Shown here piece after piece: positions 1-8,801 of a stretch of 37,819 nucleotides of DNA (position 1 is its first letter; every line of letters starts with the position of its first letter). Position numbers and translations under genes: made by a program. This DNA comes from Cypionkella sp. (GTDB lineage: Bacteria > Pseudomonadota > Alphaproteobacteria > Rhodobacterales > Rhodobacteraceae). The notes below the pieces were generated by a model, which was given only the letters and a program-made list of their open reading frames with translations, ran no database searches and was not told the DNA's origin. The DNA is taken from the NCBI GenBank assembly GCA_025458525.1, contig JALOSF010000020.1, positions 1-37,819 on the forward strand, written 5' to 3'.

Positions 1-24
1 AGGGCGCCAAGGCCAAGGGCGGCG

Positions 25-861
25 CTACAGGCCGACCATCCGGCGGATGTCTTGCGGGCTTGCGCCTTCGGCACGGAATTTCGCCAAGGCGCGTGCGTCA
101 TCGCGCTTGGCCAGGCGTTTGCCCGCCTCGTCCCGGATCAGGCGGTGGTGGTGATAGGTCGGGACAGGCAGGCCGAGCAGGTGCAAAAGCATCACCTGAA
201 CCGGGGTGAAGTCGAACAGATCCTCGCCTCGCACCACATGCGTGATCTGCTGATGCGCGTCATCCAGCGCCGAGGCGAGGAAATAGGCCACGATATCCTC
301 GCCTTTGCGCGACAGGACGACATCGCCGATGGTCGTCTGCGCCTGCGTCGGATCGATCCGGTGCTGGCCCCCGTGGGCGGGGCCGGTTTCGGCAAAGCCG
401 GGCATCGGGTCAAGGCCGCGCAGGGCCGCGGCCAGATCGAGGCGCAGGGCATCTTCGGGCTGTCGGCTGTGCAGGGGGCGGCCGCGGCAGGTGCCGGGAT
501 AGACCGCATGGGCGACGCCTTCTTGCGGCGCGGCAAGGGCCGCGCGAATGTCGGACCGGGTGCAGCCGCAGGGGTAAAGCAGCCCCGCGGCGGCCAGGGG
601 CGCCAAGGCCGCGTTATAGCGGGCGATGTGCTGCGATTGGTGCAGCACCGGCCCATCCCAGCACAGGCCCAGCCAGGCCAGATCGTCAAGGATCGCCGCC
701 GCATGCGCCGGGGTGCAGCGTTCGAGGTCGGTGTCTTCCATCCGCAGCAGAAACCGCCCCCCTTGGGCGCGGGCCATGTCATGCGCAAGGATGGCCGAAT
801 AGGCATGGCCAAGATGCAGCGGGCCGGTGGGCGACGGGGCAAAGCGGGTTACGAAAGCCAC
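25..861 (-). CDS. gluQ: Glutamyl-Q tRNA(Asp) synthetase
   Basis: GluQ is a truncated glutamyl-tRNA synthetase paralog. It activates glutamate and attaches it to the queuosine base at the wobble position of tRNA(Asp). The 278-residue protein keeps the catalytic half of Glu[18 protein letters not shown] holds the HIGH-type motif at residues 16-19, and KRLAKRDD replaces KMSKS near residue 250. Zinc-ligand pattern Cys98-x-Cys100 ... Tyr121-x3-Cys125 is the one described for this family. There is no anticodon-binding domain, as expected. The start overlaps the 3' end of trmFO by 13 bases, so the two tRNA-modification genes are probably co-transcribed. Bases 1-24 beyond the stop show nothing. Confidence 0.93.
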   Translation of the reverse strand: MAFVTRFAPSPTGPLHLGHAYSAILAHDMARAQGGRFLLRMEDTDLERCTPAHAAAILDDLAWLGLCWDGPVLHQSQHIARYNAALAPLAAAGLLYPCGCTRSDIRAALAAPQEGVAHAVYPGTCRGRPLHSRQPEDALRLDLAAALRGLDPMPGFAETGPAHGGQHRIDPTQAQTTIGDVVLSRKGEDIVAYFLASALDDAHQQITHVVRGEDLFDFTPVQVMLLHLLGLPVPTYHHHRLIRDEAGKRLAKRDDARALAKFRAEGASPQDIRRMVGL

Positions 862-2180
862 GCGGTAAAGGCCTCTTTGGCGCGGTCGGTATAGGCCTTG
901 TAGCGGTCCTTGCGGCCCCGCCGCCCCCCGCGCGCGTCGATCGGGGGAAAGAGGCCGAAGTTCACGTTCATCGGCTGAAAGGTCTTTGCCTCGGCCCCGC
1001 CGGTGATGTGGGTGATCAGCGCGCCGGTCGCGGTTTCGGGGGGCGGGGGCGGCAGGGTCGTGCCCGCGATCTCGGCCGCGGCCATCCGCCCGGCAAGCAG
1101 GCCCATGGCGGCGGATTCGACATACCCCTCCACCCCGGTGATCTGTCCGGCAAAGCGGATATGCGGATGCGATTTCAGGCGCATCTGATCGTCCAGCAGC
1201 GTGGGCGAGTTGATGAACGTGTTGCGGTGAATGCCGCCCAGCCGGGCAAAACTCGCCTCGGTCAGGCCGGGGATCTGTTTGAAAACAGCTGTTTGCGCGC
1301 CATACTTCATCTTGGTCTGAAAACCGACCATGTTGTAGAGCGTGCCCAGCTTGTTGTCGCGCCGCAACTGCACCACCGCATAGGGCTTGACCCCCGGCTG
1401 ATGCGGGTTGGTCAGGCCGACGGGTTTCATCGGGCCAAAGCGCAGCGTCTCGCGCCCGCGTTCGGCCATCACCTCGATCGGCAGGCAGCCGTCGAAATAG
1501 CCCGCGGTTTCGCCTTCCTTGAATTCGGTCTTGTCGGCGGCGAGCAGGGCATCGATGAAGGCCTCATATTGCTCGCGCGTCATCGGGCAGTTGATATAGG
1601 CGGTCTGTTCCTCGACCGTTTCGCCCTTGTCATAGCGCGATTGCATCCAGGCCACCGACATGTCGACCGTGTCGGCATAGACGATGGGGGCGATGGCGTC
1701 GAAAAACGCTAGCGCATCGGCGCCGGTGGCCGCGCGGATGCTTTCGGCCAAGGCACCCGAGGTCAGCGGCCCGGTGGCGATGATCCAGTGGCCATCGTCG
1801 GGCAGGTCGGTGATTTCTTCGTAAGACACCGAAATCAGCGGATGGGCCATCAGGCGCGCGGTCACGCTTTGCGCAAAGGGATCACGGTCCACCGCAAGCG
1901 CGCCGCCGGCGGGCAGCCGGTGGGCCGCGGCCTGTTCCATGATCAGACCGCCCGCGGCCCGCATTTCCCAATGCAGAAGGCCCACCGCATTGCGTTCGTG
2001 ATCGTCCGAGCGGAAGGAGTTTGAACAGACCATCTCGGCCAGATGCCCGGTGCGGTGGGCAAAGGTGCCAACCTTTGGCCGCATCTCGTGGATCACCACG
2101 CGGATGCCCTGTTGTGCCGCTTGCCAGGCGGCCTCTGACCCGGCCATGCCGCCGCCGATGATGTGAAGTGTCTTGTCCAT
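849..2180 (-). CDS. trmFO: Methylenetetrahydrofolate-tRNA (uracil-5-)-methyltransferase TrmFO
   Basis: This FAD- and folate-dependent enzyme makes 5-methyluridine at position 54 of tRNA, using methylenetetrahydrofolate as carbon donor. The 443-residue protein opens with the dinucleotide-binding motif [14 protein letters not shown]. It continues with GID/TrmFO-family blocks such as [40 protein letters not shown] and [18 protein letters not shown]. An in-frame start 12 codons upstream is possible, but [11 protein letters not shown] at 2180 gives the usual short N-terminus before the FAD motif. It is followed by gluQ with overlap. Length and motif order match the family without gaps. Confidence 0.95.
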   Translation of the reverse strand: MDKTLHIIGGGMAGSEAAWQAAQQGIRVVIHEMRPKVGTFAHRTGHLAEMVCSNSFRSDDHERNAVGLLHWEMRAAGGLIMEQAAAHRLPAGGALAVDRDPFAQSVTARLMAHPLISVSYEEITDLPDDGHWIIATGPLTSGALAESIRAATGADALAFFDAIAPIVYADTVDMSVAWMQSRYDKGETVEEQTAYINCPMTREQYEAFIDALLAADKTEFKEGETAGYFDGCLPIEVMAERGRETLRFGPMKPVGLTNPHQPGVKPYAVVQLRRDNKLGTLYNMVGFQTKMKYGAQTAVFKQIPGLTEASFARLGGIHRNTFINSPTLLDDQMRLKSHPHIRFAGQITGVEGYVESAAMGLLAGRMAAAEIAGTTLPPPPPETATGALITHITGGAEAKTFQPMNVNFGLFPPIDARGGRRGRKDRYKAYTDRAKEAFTAWLS

Positions 2181-2235
2181 GCGGGGGGAGATATCCCGCG
2201 CGGGGACCGCTTTCAAGGCATGGCTTCAGCCGCGG

Positions 2236-2586
2236 TCAGATCAGGGCGATGCGTTCGCGCTGCGCCGGATCGGGGTAGGGGCGATAAAGACCGACATCGA
2301 CCGAGGCGATCATCTGATGCATCAGATCATAGCGCCGCCCGGCCTCCTCATCCGCGGCGGAAAGGGCGGCAAACGCCTCATCCAGGGCGGCCATGCCGGG
2401 CACCTCGATCTCCAGCAGGAAGTCGGGATGGGCGCCGGAGGCGAGGCCAAACTTGCGCCGCATCAGCCGCCAGCCAGAGATCAGGCCACGGCTGTGCAGC
2501 AGGGTCATCCACCCTTCGACCGCCTTGGCAAAGGACAGCGCACGGCAGTCTTGCCGCAATTCGATCATGCAGTGATACAGGTTCAT
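2236..2586 (-). CDS. DUF6614-type small protein
   Basis: This is a soluble protein of 116 residues with no signal peptide and no membrane segment. It resembles a Rhodobacteraceae family I remember as DUF6614: start MNLYHCMIEL, then LISGWRLMRRKFGLA, FLLEIEV, and the ending GLYRPYPDPAQRERIALI. The function is unknown. The alternating beta/alpha pattern and the 'LEIEV' strand suggest a ferredoxin-like or ABM-type fold, which is inference only. The start at 2586 is chosen over an ATG four codons upstream because GGAGGG lies 5-10 bases before it. It sits between trmFO and gyrA on the same strand, with 50 bases to the upstream gene. Confidence 0.7.
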   Translation of the reverse strand: MNLYHCMIELRQDCRALSFAKAVEGWMTLLHSRGLISGWRLMRRKFGLASGAHPDFLLEIEVPGMAALDEAFAALSAADEEAGRRYDLMHQMIASVDVGLYRPYPDPAQRERIALI

Positions 2587-2636
2587 CCATCCCTCCATCC
2601 GTTTGGGCAGAATGGGGGCGGAGTGTTGAGAAGCGC

Positions 2637-2936
2637 TTAACCGCGCCGAAAAAGCCGGTCGCGGTGCTGGGCCACAAAGGCAACGGGATCGGTGGTGTCA
2701 AAGCCCAGGGCAGCCGCCTTTTCGAAGAAGCCACGCGCCGGAAGGCCGCCGCCAAGGCGCGCTTCGCAAAGCGCGGCGCGCAGCGGCTGCTCTGCGCGGG
2801 CATCCTCCTCCATCAGACGCTCCAGCGCGGCGGTCAACTGGCCCATGCGCCAGCCCAGATCGCGGGCCAGCGCGCCATAGGCGATGGTCTGGCCCGCCGT
2901 GGCAAGCGCGGCGAGCCGCTGGTCCAGATCAGTCAT
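2637..2936 (-). CDS. Small conserved hypothetical protein downstream of gyrA
   Basis: This 99-residue protein starts [16 protein letters not shown]. Its start overlaps the gyrA stop by 8 bases (ATGACTGA), so it is probably translationally coupled to gyrA. I do not recognise a characterised family. The string [12 protein letters not shown], followed by a [21 protein letters not shown] block, loosely recalls the winged-helix C-terminal domain of alkyltransferase-like proteins (YGxxA..LG ... PxxR ... GG). The PCHRV active site is absent, so that link is weak. No signal peptide or membrane helix is seen. A longer open frame extends 17 codons upstream into gyrA but has no ribosome-binding site. 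Confidence 0.65.
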   Translation of the reverse strand: MTDLDQRLAALATAGQTIAYGALARDLGWRMGQLTAALERLMEEDARAEQPLRAALCEARLGGGLPARGFFEKAAALGFDTTDPVAFVAQHRDRLFRRG

Positions 2937-5646
2937 CGCCCTGTTCGGCAACCCGCGCGACCGAGACCACAACCTCGTCACGGCCAACGTTGAACACCCG
3001 CACCCCGCCCGCCGAGCGCGAGCGGAAGCTGATCTGATCGACCGGCACCCGGATCGACTGACCGGTCGAGGTGGCGAGCATGATCTGATCGCTCATATCC
3101 ACCGGGAAAGACGCGACAAGCCGCCCGCCGCGCATCGCCTTGTCCATCGCCATCACGCCCATGCCGCCGCGCCCGCGCACCGGATAGCCATGGCTGGACG
3201 ACAACTTGCCCGCGCCGCCTTCGGTGATGGTCAGGATCAGGTCTTCGGCGGCGGACATTTCGGCGTAGCGTTCGGGCGGCAGTGACCCTGCGGCGACGGT
3301 TTCTTCGTCGTCATCGGCCTCGGCATCATCCTCGGTGGCCCCGGCGATCAGGCGGCGCTGTTTCAGATAGGCTTCGCGTTCCTCGGGCGTCGCCTCGAAA
3401 TGGCGGATGATCGCCATCGACACCACCTTGTCGCCTTCGGCCAGCCGAATGCCGCGCACGCCGGTCGATCCGCGCGATTTGAACACGCGGATTTCCTGGG
3501 TGGAAAAGCGGATGGCGCGGCCAAGGGCGGTCACAAGCATCACATCGTCGTTTTCATCGGCGATGGCGGCGTTGACCAGTGAAACGCCCTCGGGCAGGTT
3601 CATCGCGATCTTGCCATTGCGTTTGACATTGGTGAAATCCGACAGATCGTTTTGCCGCACATCGCCATCGCTGGTGGCAAAGACGATTTGCAGGGTTTCC
3701 CAGTCTTCTTCGGGCACATCGACCGGCATCAGGGCGGCAATCGACACCCCGGTCTGGATCGGCAGGATGTTGACGATCGCCTTGCCCCGCGCGGTGCGCC
3801 CCGCCAGCGGCAGGCGCCAGGTCTTGAGCTTGTAGACCATGCCATCGGTGGTGAAGAACAAAAGCCAAGTGTGCGTGTTGGCAACAAACAGCGTTGTCAC
3901 CACATCGTCTTCCTTGGTCTGCATCGAGGCCAGACCCTTGCCGCCGCGGTTCTGGGCGCGGAATTCTGCCAAGGGCGTGCGCTTGATATAGCCGCCGGAG
4001 GTGATCGTCACGACCATGTCCTCGCGCTCGATCAGGTCTTCGTCTTCCATATCGCCGGCCCAATCGACGATTTCCGTCCGGCGCGGCACGGCGAAAAGCT
4101 GCTTCACCTCGCGCAATTCGTCCGAGATGATGGTCATGATCCGGTCGCGCGAGCCCAGGATGTCAAGGTAATCCTTGATGCGGCCAGCCAGTTCCTCCAG
4201 CTCGTCGGTGACTTCCTTGACGCCAAGCGCGGTCAGGCGTTGCAGCCGCAGGTCCAGAATGGCGCGGGCCTGAACCTCGGACAGGTTATAGGTGCCGTCG
4301 TCGTTCATCGTGTGGCTGGGATCGTCGATCAGCCGGATATAGGGCGCGATATCGGCTGCGGGCCAGCGGCGGGTCATCAGCCTTTCGCGCGCTTCGGCGG
4401 CGTCGGCGGATGCGCGGATGGTGCGCACCACCTCGTCCACGTTCGACACAGCCACCGCCAGACCGCAGAGGATATGGCTGCGCTCACGCGCCTTGCGCAA
4501 TTCGAATGCGGTGCGTCGCGCCACCACTTCCTCGCGGAAGGTGATGAAATGGGTCAGAAAATCGCGCAAGGTCAACTGCTCTGGCCGCCCGCCGTTCAGC
4601 GCCAGCATGTTGCAGCCAAAGCTGGTTTGCAGCGGGGTGAAGCGGAACAGCTGGTTCAGCACCACATCGGGCGTGGCGTCGCGCTTCAACTCGATCACCA
4701 CGCGAATGCCGATACGGTCGGATTCGTCGGCAACGCCCGAGATTCCTTCGATCTTTTTCTCGCGCACCAGTTCGGCGATCTTTTCGATCATCGCCGCCTT
4801 GTTCACCTGATAGGGCACTTCGTCGATGACGATGGCAAAGCGGTCCTTGCGGATTTCCTCGATATGGGTCTTGGCGCGGATGATCACCGACCCGCGCCCT
4901 TCGAGATAGGCCTTGCGCGCGCCCGACCGGCCAAGGATGGTGGCCCCGGTCGGAAAATCGGGGGCGGGGATGATCTCCATCAACGCCTCGGAGGACAGGT
5001 CCGGGTTTTCGATCAGCGCAAGGGTGCCGTCGATCACCTCGCCCAGGTTGTGCGGCGGGATATTCGTCGCCATGCCAACCGCGATGCCGCCCGCGCCATT
5101 GACCAGCATGTTGGGAAAGCGCGCGGGAAGGACCGTGGGCTCTTTGTCCTTGCCGTCGTAATTGTCTTGGAAATCAACGGTTTCCTTGTCAATATCGGCC
5201 AGAAGAAACGCCGCGGGCTTGTCCATGCGCACTTCGGTATAGCGCATGGCGGCGGCGGCATCGCCATCCATCGATCCAAAGTTGCCTTGACCGTCCAGCA
5301 GCCGCAGGCTCATGGAAAACGGCTGCGCCATCCGCACCAGCGCGTCATAGATCGCACTGTCGCCATGAGGGTGATATTTGCCCATCGTATCGCCCACCGG
5401 ACGGGCCGATTTGCGATAGGGCTTGTCATGGGTGTTGCCGGATTCGCTCATCGCGAACAGGATGCGCCGGTGCACGGGTTTCAGGCCGTCGCGCAGATCG
5501 GGAATGGCGCGGCTGACGATCACGCTCATCGCGTAATCGAGATAGGCGGTCTTCATCTCGGCGGCGATGTCGATCTGCGGGCCGGAATGAACCGGCTTTT
5601 CCGGCATTTCGTCTTTCAGATCCGTGTCTTGTGGCGTGTCGCTCAT
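2929..5646 (-). CDS. gyrA: DNA gyrase subunit A
   Basis: GyrA is the breakage-reunion subunit of DNA gyrase, which introduces negative supercoils with GyrB. The 905-residue protein has the winged-helix/tower region with catalytic Tyr136 in [10 protein letters not shown]. The quinolone region reads [13 protein letters not shown]; Ser97 and Asp101 correspond to E. coli Ser83 and Asp87 and are wild type. The C-terminal beta-pinwheel begins around QNRGGKG, a GyrA box with Asn in place of the first Arg. An acidic insert ([11 protein letters not shown]) lies late in the pinwheel. AAGGAAGG precedes the ATG by 9 bases. The upstream region 5647-5840 is shared divergently with usg. Confidence 0.98.
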   Translation of the reverse strand: MSDTPQDTDLKDEMPEKPVHSGPQIDIAAEMKTAYLDYAMSVIVSRAIPDLRDGLKPVHRRILFAMSESGNTHDKPYRKSARPVGDTMGKYHPHGDSAIYDALVRMAQPFSMSLRLLDGQGNFGSMDGDAAAAMRYTEVRMDKPAAFLLADIDKETVDFQDNYDGKDKEPTVLPARFPNMLVNGAGGIAVGMATNIPPHNLGEVIDGTLALIENPDLSSEALMEIIPAPDFPTGATILGRSGARKAYLEGRGSVIIRAKTHIEEIRKDRFAIVIDEVPYQVNKAAMIEKIAELVREKKIEGISGVADESDRIGIRVVIELKRDATPDVVLNQLFRFTPLQTSFGCNMLALNGGRPEQLTLRDFLTHFITFREEVVARRTAFELRKARERSHILCGLAVAVSNVDEVVRTIRASADAAEARERLMTRRWPAADIAPYIRLIDDPSHTMNDDGTYNLSEVQARAILDLRLQRLTALGVKEVTDELEELAGRIKDYLDILGSRDRIMTIISDELREVKQLFAVPRRTEIVDWAGDMEDEDLIEREDMVVTITSGGYIKRTPLAEFRAQNRGGKGLASMQTKEDDVVTTLFVANTHTWLLFFTTDGMVYKLKTWRLPLAGRTARGKAIVNILPIQTGVSIAALMPVDVPEEDWETLQIVFATSDGDVRQNDLSDFTNVKRNGKIAMNLPEGVSLVNAAIADENDDVMLVTALGRAIRFSTQEIRVFKSRGSTGVRGIRLAEGDKVVSMAIIRHFEATPEEREAYLKQRRLIAGATEDDAEADDDEETVAAGSLPPERYAEMSAAEDLILTITEGGAGKLSSSHGYPVRGRGGMGVMAMDKAMRGGRLVASFPVDMSDQIMLATSTGQSIRVPVDQISFRSRSAGGVRVFNVGRDEVVVSVARVAEQGDD

Positions 5647-5774
5647 CTTGTCGCGGCCTTCCTTGCGGGGGGGCTATATTTTGTTGCGCCAACCTTACAC
5701 CATGCAAGCGATGGGGTGCAATGGCGCCCCGTCCTGCGATTTGGCAGCAGGGGTCGGACAGTGCCAACAAATTG

Positions 5775-5809
5775 AAATCATTGATTTTTAATCTGTCTTT
5801 GGCATGATT
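5775..5809 (+). promoter_or_regulatory. Putative usg promoter with overlapping inverted repeat
   Basis: A perfect 6+1+6 inverted repeat AAATCATTGATTT lies at 5775-5787. It overlaps a possible -35 box TTGATT (5781-5786), which is followed after 17 bases by a weak -10 box ATGATT (5804-5809). A second, wider inverted repeat, TTGGCA (5741-5746) and TGCCAA (5762-5767), lies just upstream. Either could be a regulator site between divergent gyrA and usg. The boxes match consensus only partly. Confidence 0.3.
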
Positions 5810-5840
5810 TTCGGCACGGGAGTCGCCAAAGGAGTGAGGC

Positions 5841-6110
5841 ATGAAACCAAGCGAAACCGAACTGATGTTGCAAGGCTATGGGCTGACCACGGCCCAGATG
5901 TTCTATCGCCTGCCGGATTATCGTAATGTTCTCAATACTTTCGTCTGGCAGGACTATGATCTGGCCCCCGATTATCCACGGCTGTTCAAGTTCATCGAAT
6001 TCTGGCAGGACCAGATCGAGGGGCCGCTGCATTCGGTGCGGTTCAGCCACAAGCGGCTGATCGGCCCCAATGAATGGCGCAATGTCGTGGGGGAATTCCG
6101 GCTGCACTGA
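5841..6110 (+). CDS. usg: Usg family protein
   Basis: This 89-residue protein belongs to the short alphaproteobacterial Usg family (COG5425 as I recall it). The family is named from a position near trp genes in some species; its biochemical function is unknown. Diagnostic blocks are QGYGLTTAQMFYRLPDYR, FVWQDYDLAPDYPRL and LHSVRFSHKRLI, ending GEFRLH. It is soluble, rich in aromatic residues, and of the family's usual length. AAAGGAG lies about 7 bases before the ATG. It is probably a monocistronic unit here, since 67 bases separate it from the SDR gene and no trp gene is nearby. Confidence 0.88.
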   Translation: MKPSETELMLQGYGLTTAQMFYRLPDYRNVLNTFVWQDYDLAPDYPRLFKFIEFWQDQIEGPLHSVRFSHKRLIGPNEWRNVVGEFRLH

Positions 6111-6177
6111 CCCGGACCCACTGGTCCTGCGCAGGATCGCTCGTTAAGGTTCCCGCCGCATGAGGGAGGAACCACAT

Positions 6178-6915
6178 ATGGCACAGCGCAGCATTCTGAT
6201 CACCGGGGCAGGGTCGGGCATCGGGCGGGCCACGGCGCGCGGGTTTATCGCGGCAGGCTGGCGCGTGGCGCTGATCGGTCGGCGCGAGGCGGCCTTGCGC
6301 GAAACGGCGGGCACGCATGAGGCGCTGGTGCTGCCATGCGATGTCACCGATCCCGCGCAGGTGGACGCGGCCTTTGCCCGGATCGAGGCAGACTGGGGGC
6401 GGCTTGATGTGCTGTTCAACAATGCGGGCATGTCGCTGCCCGGCAAGCCGATTGACGAAATCGCCGTGGCCGATTGGCTGCAATTGTCGAATGTGAACAT
6501 CACCGGCATGTTCCTTTGCGCCCGCGCGGCCTTTGGCCTGATGCGGCGGCAGGCGCCTCAGGGCGGGCGGATCATCAACAACGGATCGATCAGCGCCGAT
6601 CGCCCGCGTCCCGGCTCGGCCCCCTATACCATGTCGAAACATGCGGTCAGCGGCTTGACCAAGACGCTTGCCGTGGATGGGCGGCGGTTTGACATCGCCT
6701 GCGGTCAGATCGACATCGGCAATGCCGCCAGCGAGATGACGGCCGGCTTTTCGGCCGGGATGCCGCAGGCCAGCGGCGAAATCCGGCCAGAGCCCTTGAT
6801 GCCGGTGGTGCATGTCGCCGAGGCGGTGCTGCACATGGCAAATCTACCTTTGGATGTGAACGTGCCATTCATGACAATCATGGCGCGTGACATGCCCTAT
6901 CTTGGTCGAGGCTGA
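6178..6915 (+). CDS. SDR family NAD(P)-dependent oxidoreductase
   Basis: This is a classical short-chain dehydrogenase/reductase of 245 residues. The cofactor motif TGAGSGIGRATA is near the N-terminus. It is followed by the CDVTD block, NNAG, the catalytic serine in NNGSIS and the YxxxK pair in APYTMSKHA. The Arg in LIGRREAAL at the end of beta-2 favours NADP(H). The substrate cannot be told from sequence. GGGAGGA lies 7 bases before the ATG at 6178, which makes the in-frame ATG six codons upstream unlikely. Neighbours give no pathway hint. Confidence 0.9.
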   Translation: MAQRSILITGAGSGIGRATARGFIAAGWRVALIGRREAALRETAGTHEALVLPCDVTDPAQVDAAFARIEADWGRLDVLFNNAGMSLPGKPIDEIAVADWLQLSNVNITGMFLCARAAFGLMRRQAPQGGRIINNGSISADRPRPGSAPYTMSKHAVSGLTKTLAVDGRRFDIACGQIDIGNAASEMTAGFSAGMPQASGEIRPEPLMPVVHVAEAVLHMANLPLDVNVPFMTIMARDMPYLGRG

Positions 6916-7085
6916 CGGCGACAATTTCAGGATTGTGGCGGGATTGGGGCGGAAACAAGGCGCAAATCCGTGAATTTCTGGCGAATCGGTGGGGGCGGTT
7001 GCTAGGTTTGTGCCAAGCGCGGGGTTAACCCGGCACCCCCTGTCGGGCAGGGATGATGGTCACGCATTTTGCCCGGAGTAATTTC
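6916..7085. other. Intergenic region upstream of the RTX gene, with nested inverted repeat
   Basis: This is a 170-base gap. At 7010-7036 an outer pair GTGCC/GGCAC encloses a perfect 10-base palindrome GGGTTAACCC (7022-7031). It lies about 50 bases before the RTX start and could be an operator or a 5'-UTR structure. There is no run of T to make it a terminator and no clear -35/-10 pair. Confidence 0.3.
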
Positions 7086-8282
7086 ATGCCCGCACTTCCC
7101 CCCGATCCTGTCGGATCGTTTTTCCAGACTCTGACCGGCACCACCGGCAACGATCAGATCCGAGGCTCGGCCTTTGGGGATCTGATCTATGGCGGCGATG
7201 GCCGCGATGTCTTGAGCGGCTTGCGGGGCAACGATTACATCGATGGCGGCGCGGGCAATGATATCGTCGCGGGCGGGGCCGGGGATGACACGCTGATCGG
7301 CGGCGGCGGCGATGACACGATCGACACGGGGGATGGCAATGATCTGGTGTTTGGCGGCGATGGCGCGGACCGGATCAATGCCTTTCTCGACGGCGGGGAT
7401 CAGGTCGTGCTTTACGGCGGGGCGGGGCAGGATGCCTTTGCCTTGCTTCAGGCCAGCGGCGCCTTTGTCGCGCGGCTGGGTGATTTTTCCTTTGCGCAAG
7501 ACAGCCTGACCATCAACGGACAGGGATTGCAGGCGGCCGTCGCGGGCGGGGTGCAGATCACCGCCGGCGCAGGCAGCGTGGCGATCTTTCTGCCGCAGTT
7601 GGGCGGGACGCTGGTTCTTGACGGTGTCACGGCGCAAGACCTTGTGTCCAACCTGACCCTGTCGGGTGACGACCTGTTCACCGGGTCGGATGGGGCCGAT
7701 GTCTTTGACGGTGAGGCCGGCCATGACCAGATCGCGGGCGGCGAAGGCGACGATGTCTTGGGCGGGGGCGATGGCAATGACCTGCTGGACGGCGGGGCAG
7801 GGCACGACACGCTGGGCGGCGACCGGGGCAATGACACGCTGATCGGCGGCGCGGGCGATGACGCGATCTATGGCCGCTTTGGCAACAACCAGATCTTTGG
7901 CGGCGATGGCGATGACCTGTTGTCCAGCGGGCGCGATTCGAGCACGATCGAGGGCGGGGCCGGCGATGATGTTCTGGTGGCGCGGCAGGAAACCGGGGGC
8001 GACCACGTTCTGACCGGCGGGGCCGGGGCCGACACGTTCGAGTTCTTTGGCGCGCGGGCCGGGCGCCAGTCTGACACCCGTGTCACCGATTTCGAGCCTG
8101 GGCTTGATCAGTTCACGGTGAACGAGGGCAATGGTTTTGCCTATGCCGCCGACAATGGGCTGGTCTTTCAGGACGTGGCGGGTGGGGCGTTGCTGACCTT
8201 GCCCAGCGGCAGCACGATCGTTTTCGAAGGTGTTGCGGCCGCGGACATGAACGAGCTGATCCCCGGCGCCTTCGTCAGTTGA
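7086..8282 (+). CDS. RTX-type calcium-binding protein, two tandem modules
   Basis: This is a 398-residue acidic protein with two blocks of nonapeptide GGxGxDxUx repeats, at residues about 17-100 and 198-320, for example GGAGDDTLIGGGGDDT. Such repeats form calcium-bound parallel beta-rolls in proteins exported by type I secretion. Each block is followed by a similar beta-rich segment: GGAGQDAFALL...LVLDGVTAQDL after block 1 and GGAGADTFEFF...IVFEGVAAADM after block 2. This looks like a tandem duplication of one whole module. No catalytic domain is visible. There is no N-terminal signal peptide, which fits a C-terminal type I signal. No TolC/HlyB/HlyD genes are adjacent. GGAG lies 7 bases before the ATG at 7086. 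Confidence 0.88.
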   Translation: MPALPPDPVGSFFQTLTGTTGNDQIRGSAFGDLIYGGDGRDVLSGLRGNDYIDGGAGNDIVAGGAGDDTLIGGGGDDTIDTGDGNDLVFGGDGADRINAFLDGGDQVVLYGGAGQDAFALLQASGAFVARLGDFSFAQDSLTINGQGLQAAVAGGVQITAGAGSVAIFLPQLGGTLVLDGVTAQDLVSNLTLSGDDLFTGSDGADVFDGEAGHDQIAGGEGDDVLGGGDGNDLLDGGAGHDTLGGDRGNDTLIGGAGDDAIYGRFGNNQIFGGDGDDLLSSGRDSSTIEGGAGDDVLVARQETGGDHVLTGGAGADTFEFFGARAGRQSDTRVTDFEPGLDQFTVNEGNGFAYAADNGLVFQDVAGGALLTLPSGSTIVFEGVAAADMNELIPGAFVS

Positions 8283-8288
8283 CGGCCT

Positions 8289-8320
8289 GACCGGGCGGGC
8301 GGGGCGCTGCGCCCGCGCCC
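8289..8320. terminator. GC-rich hairpin between convergent genes
   Basis: An imperfect GC-rich inverted repeat of the form GGGCGGGGCGC-tgc-GCGCCCGCGCCC type fills the 39 bases between the RTX stop and the stop of the opposing ArsR gene. The position suits a bidirectional terminator. There is no long T run, so the call rests on position and stem. Confidence 0.4.
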
Positions 8321-8321
8321 G

Positions 8322-8684
8322 TCATCTTTGGGCCGAGGCGCAGAACATGTCATAGACCAGTGCGATCATGCGCTCGGCCTTTGGGTCGTGGATCGCGTAA
8401 TAGATCACCTTGCCGTCCCGGCGGCAGGAGACCAACCCCTCTTGCCGAAGCCGCGCCAGTTGCTGGCTGACGGCGGCTTGCCGACATTCCAGCAGGTTCT
8501 CAAGCTCGGTCACGGATTTCTCGCCCGAGGACAGGTGGCACAGGATCATCAGCCGCCCCTCATGGCTGAGCGCCTTGAGGAAGGCCGCGGCCAGACTGGC
8601 CTGCCGTTCCATTTCGGACACGGTCAAGGTGACACATGCCGCCTTGTCTGCATCCGGCTCTGGCAGGTCCAGTCTGCTGTCCAC
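8322..8684 (-). CDS. ArsR-family repressor, SqrR/BigR-like persulfide sensor
   Basis: This is a winged-helix ArsR/SmtB-type regulator. The GTG start at 8684 gives 120 residues. It has GGAG 8 bases upstream and is preceded by a good promoter (8736-8763); the longer frame to 8783 would start upstream of that promoter. Helix-turn-helix: RQAAVSQQLARLRQEGLV. Two cysteines, Cys49 in MILCHLSSGEKSV and Cys115 in YDMFCA, are 66 residues apart. That is the spacing of the tetrasulfide-forming pair in SqrR (C41/C107) and BigR (C42/C108). Three more cysteines (17, 67, 87) are present. No sulfide-oxidation gene is nearby, so the target is unknown. Regulation of its own promoter is likely. Confidence 0.85.
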   Translation of the reverse strand: MDSRLDLPEPDADKAACVTLTVSEMERQASLAAAFLKALSHEGRLMILCHLSSGEKSVTELENLLECRQAAVSQQLARLRQEGLVSCRRDGKVIYYAIHDPKAERMIALVYDMFCASAQR

Positions 8685-8733
8685 GCTTGCCGCTCCACGC
8701 TGTTGCCGCCGAGCGGCACCTTGGTCAATGGCC

Positions 8734-8763
8734 ACTATATAGGGCGCGCCCTTCGGCCCACAA
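8734..8763 (-). promoter_or_regulatory. Promoter of the ArsR-family gene with embedded palindrome
   Basis: Read on the minus strand, a -35 box TTGTGG (8763-8758) is followed after 16 bases by TATATA (8741-8736), or after 18 by TATAGT. The spacer holds a perfect 12-base palindrome AGGGCGCGCCCT at 8741-8752, a candidate operator for autorepression. Transcription would begin near 8728, about 44 bases before the GTG start. Confidence 0.55.
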
Positions 8764-8801
8764 GACGCGCGGCCCCGGCTCAAAGGCGAGGGGCGCAGGC
8801 C

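Noticed and set aside
3652-5775. A 707-codon plus-strand open frame over gyrA
   Set aside because: It is antisense to a complete gyrA with all motifs. There is no ribosome-binding site and no family match.
5798-5815. Possible sigma-54 (-24/-12) promoter TGGCAT...TTCGGC before usg
   Set aside because: The -24 element lacks the final C and the -12 element lacks the invariant GC at the right spacing.
6125-6136. Palindrome TCCTGCGCAGGA after usg as a terminator
   Set aside because: The stem would be only four bases with a tight loop, and there is no T run. Too weak to call.
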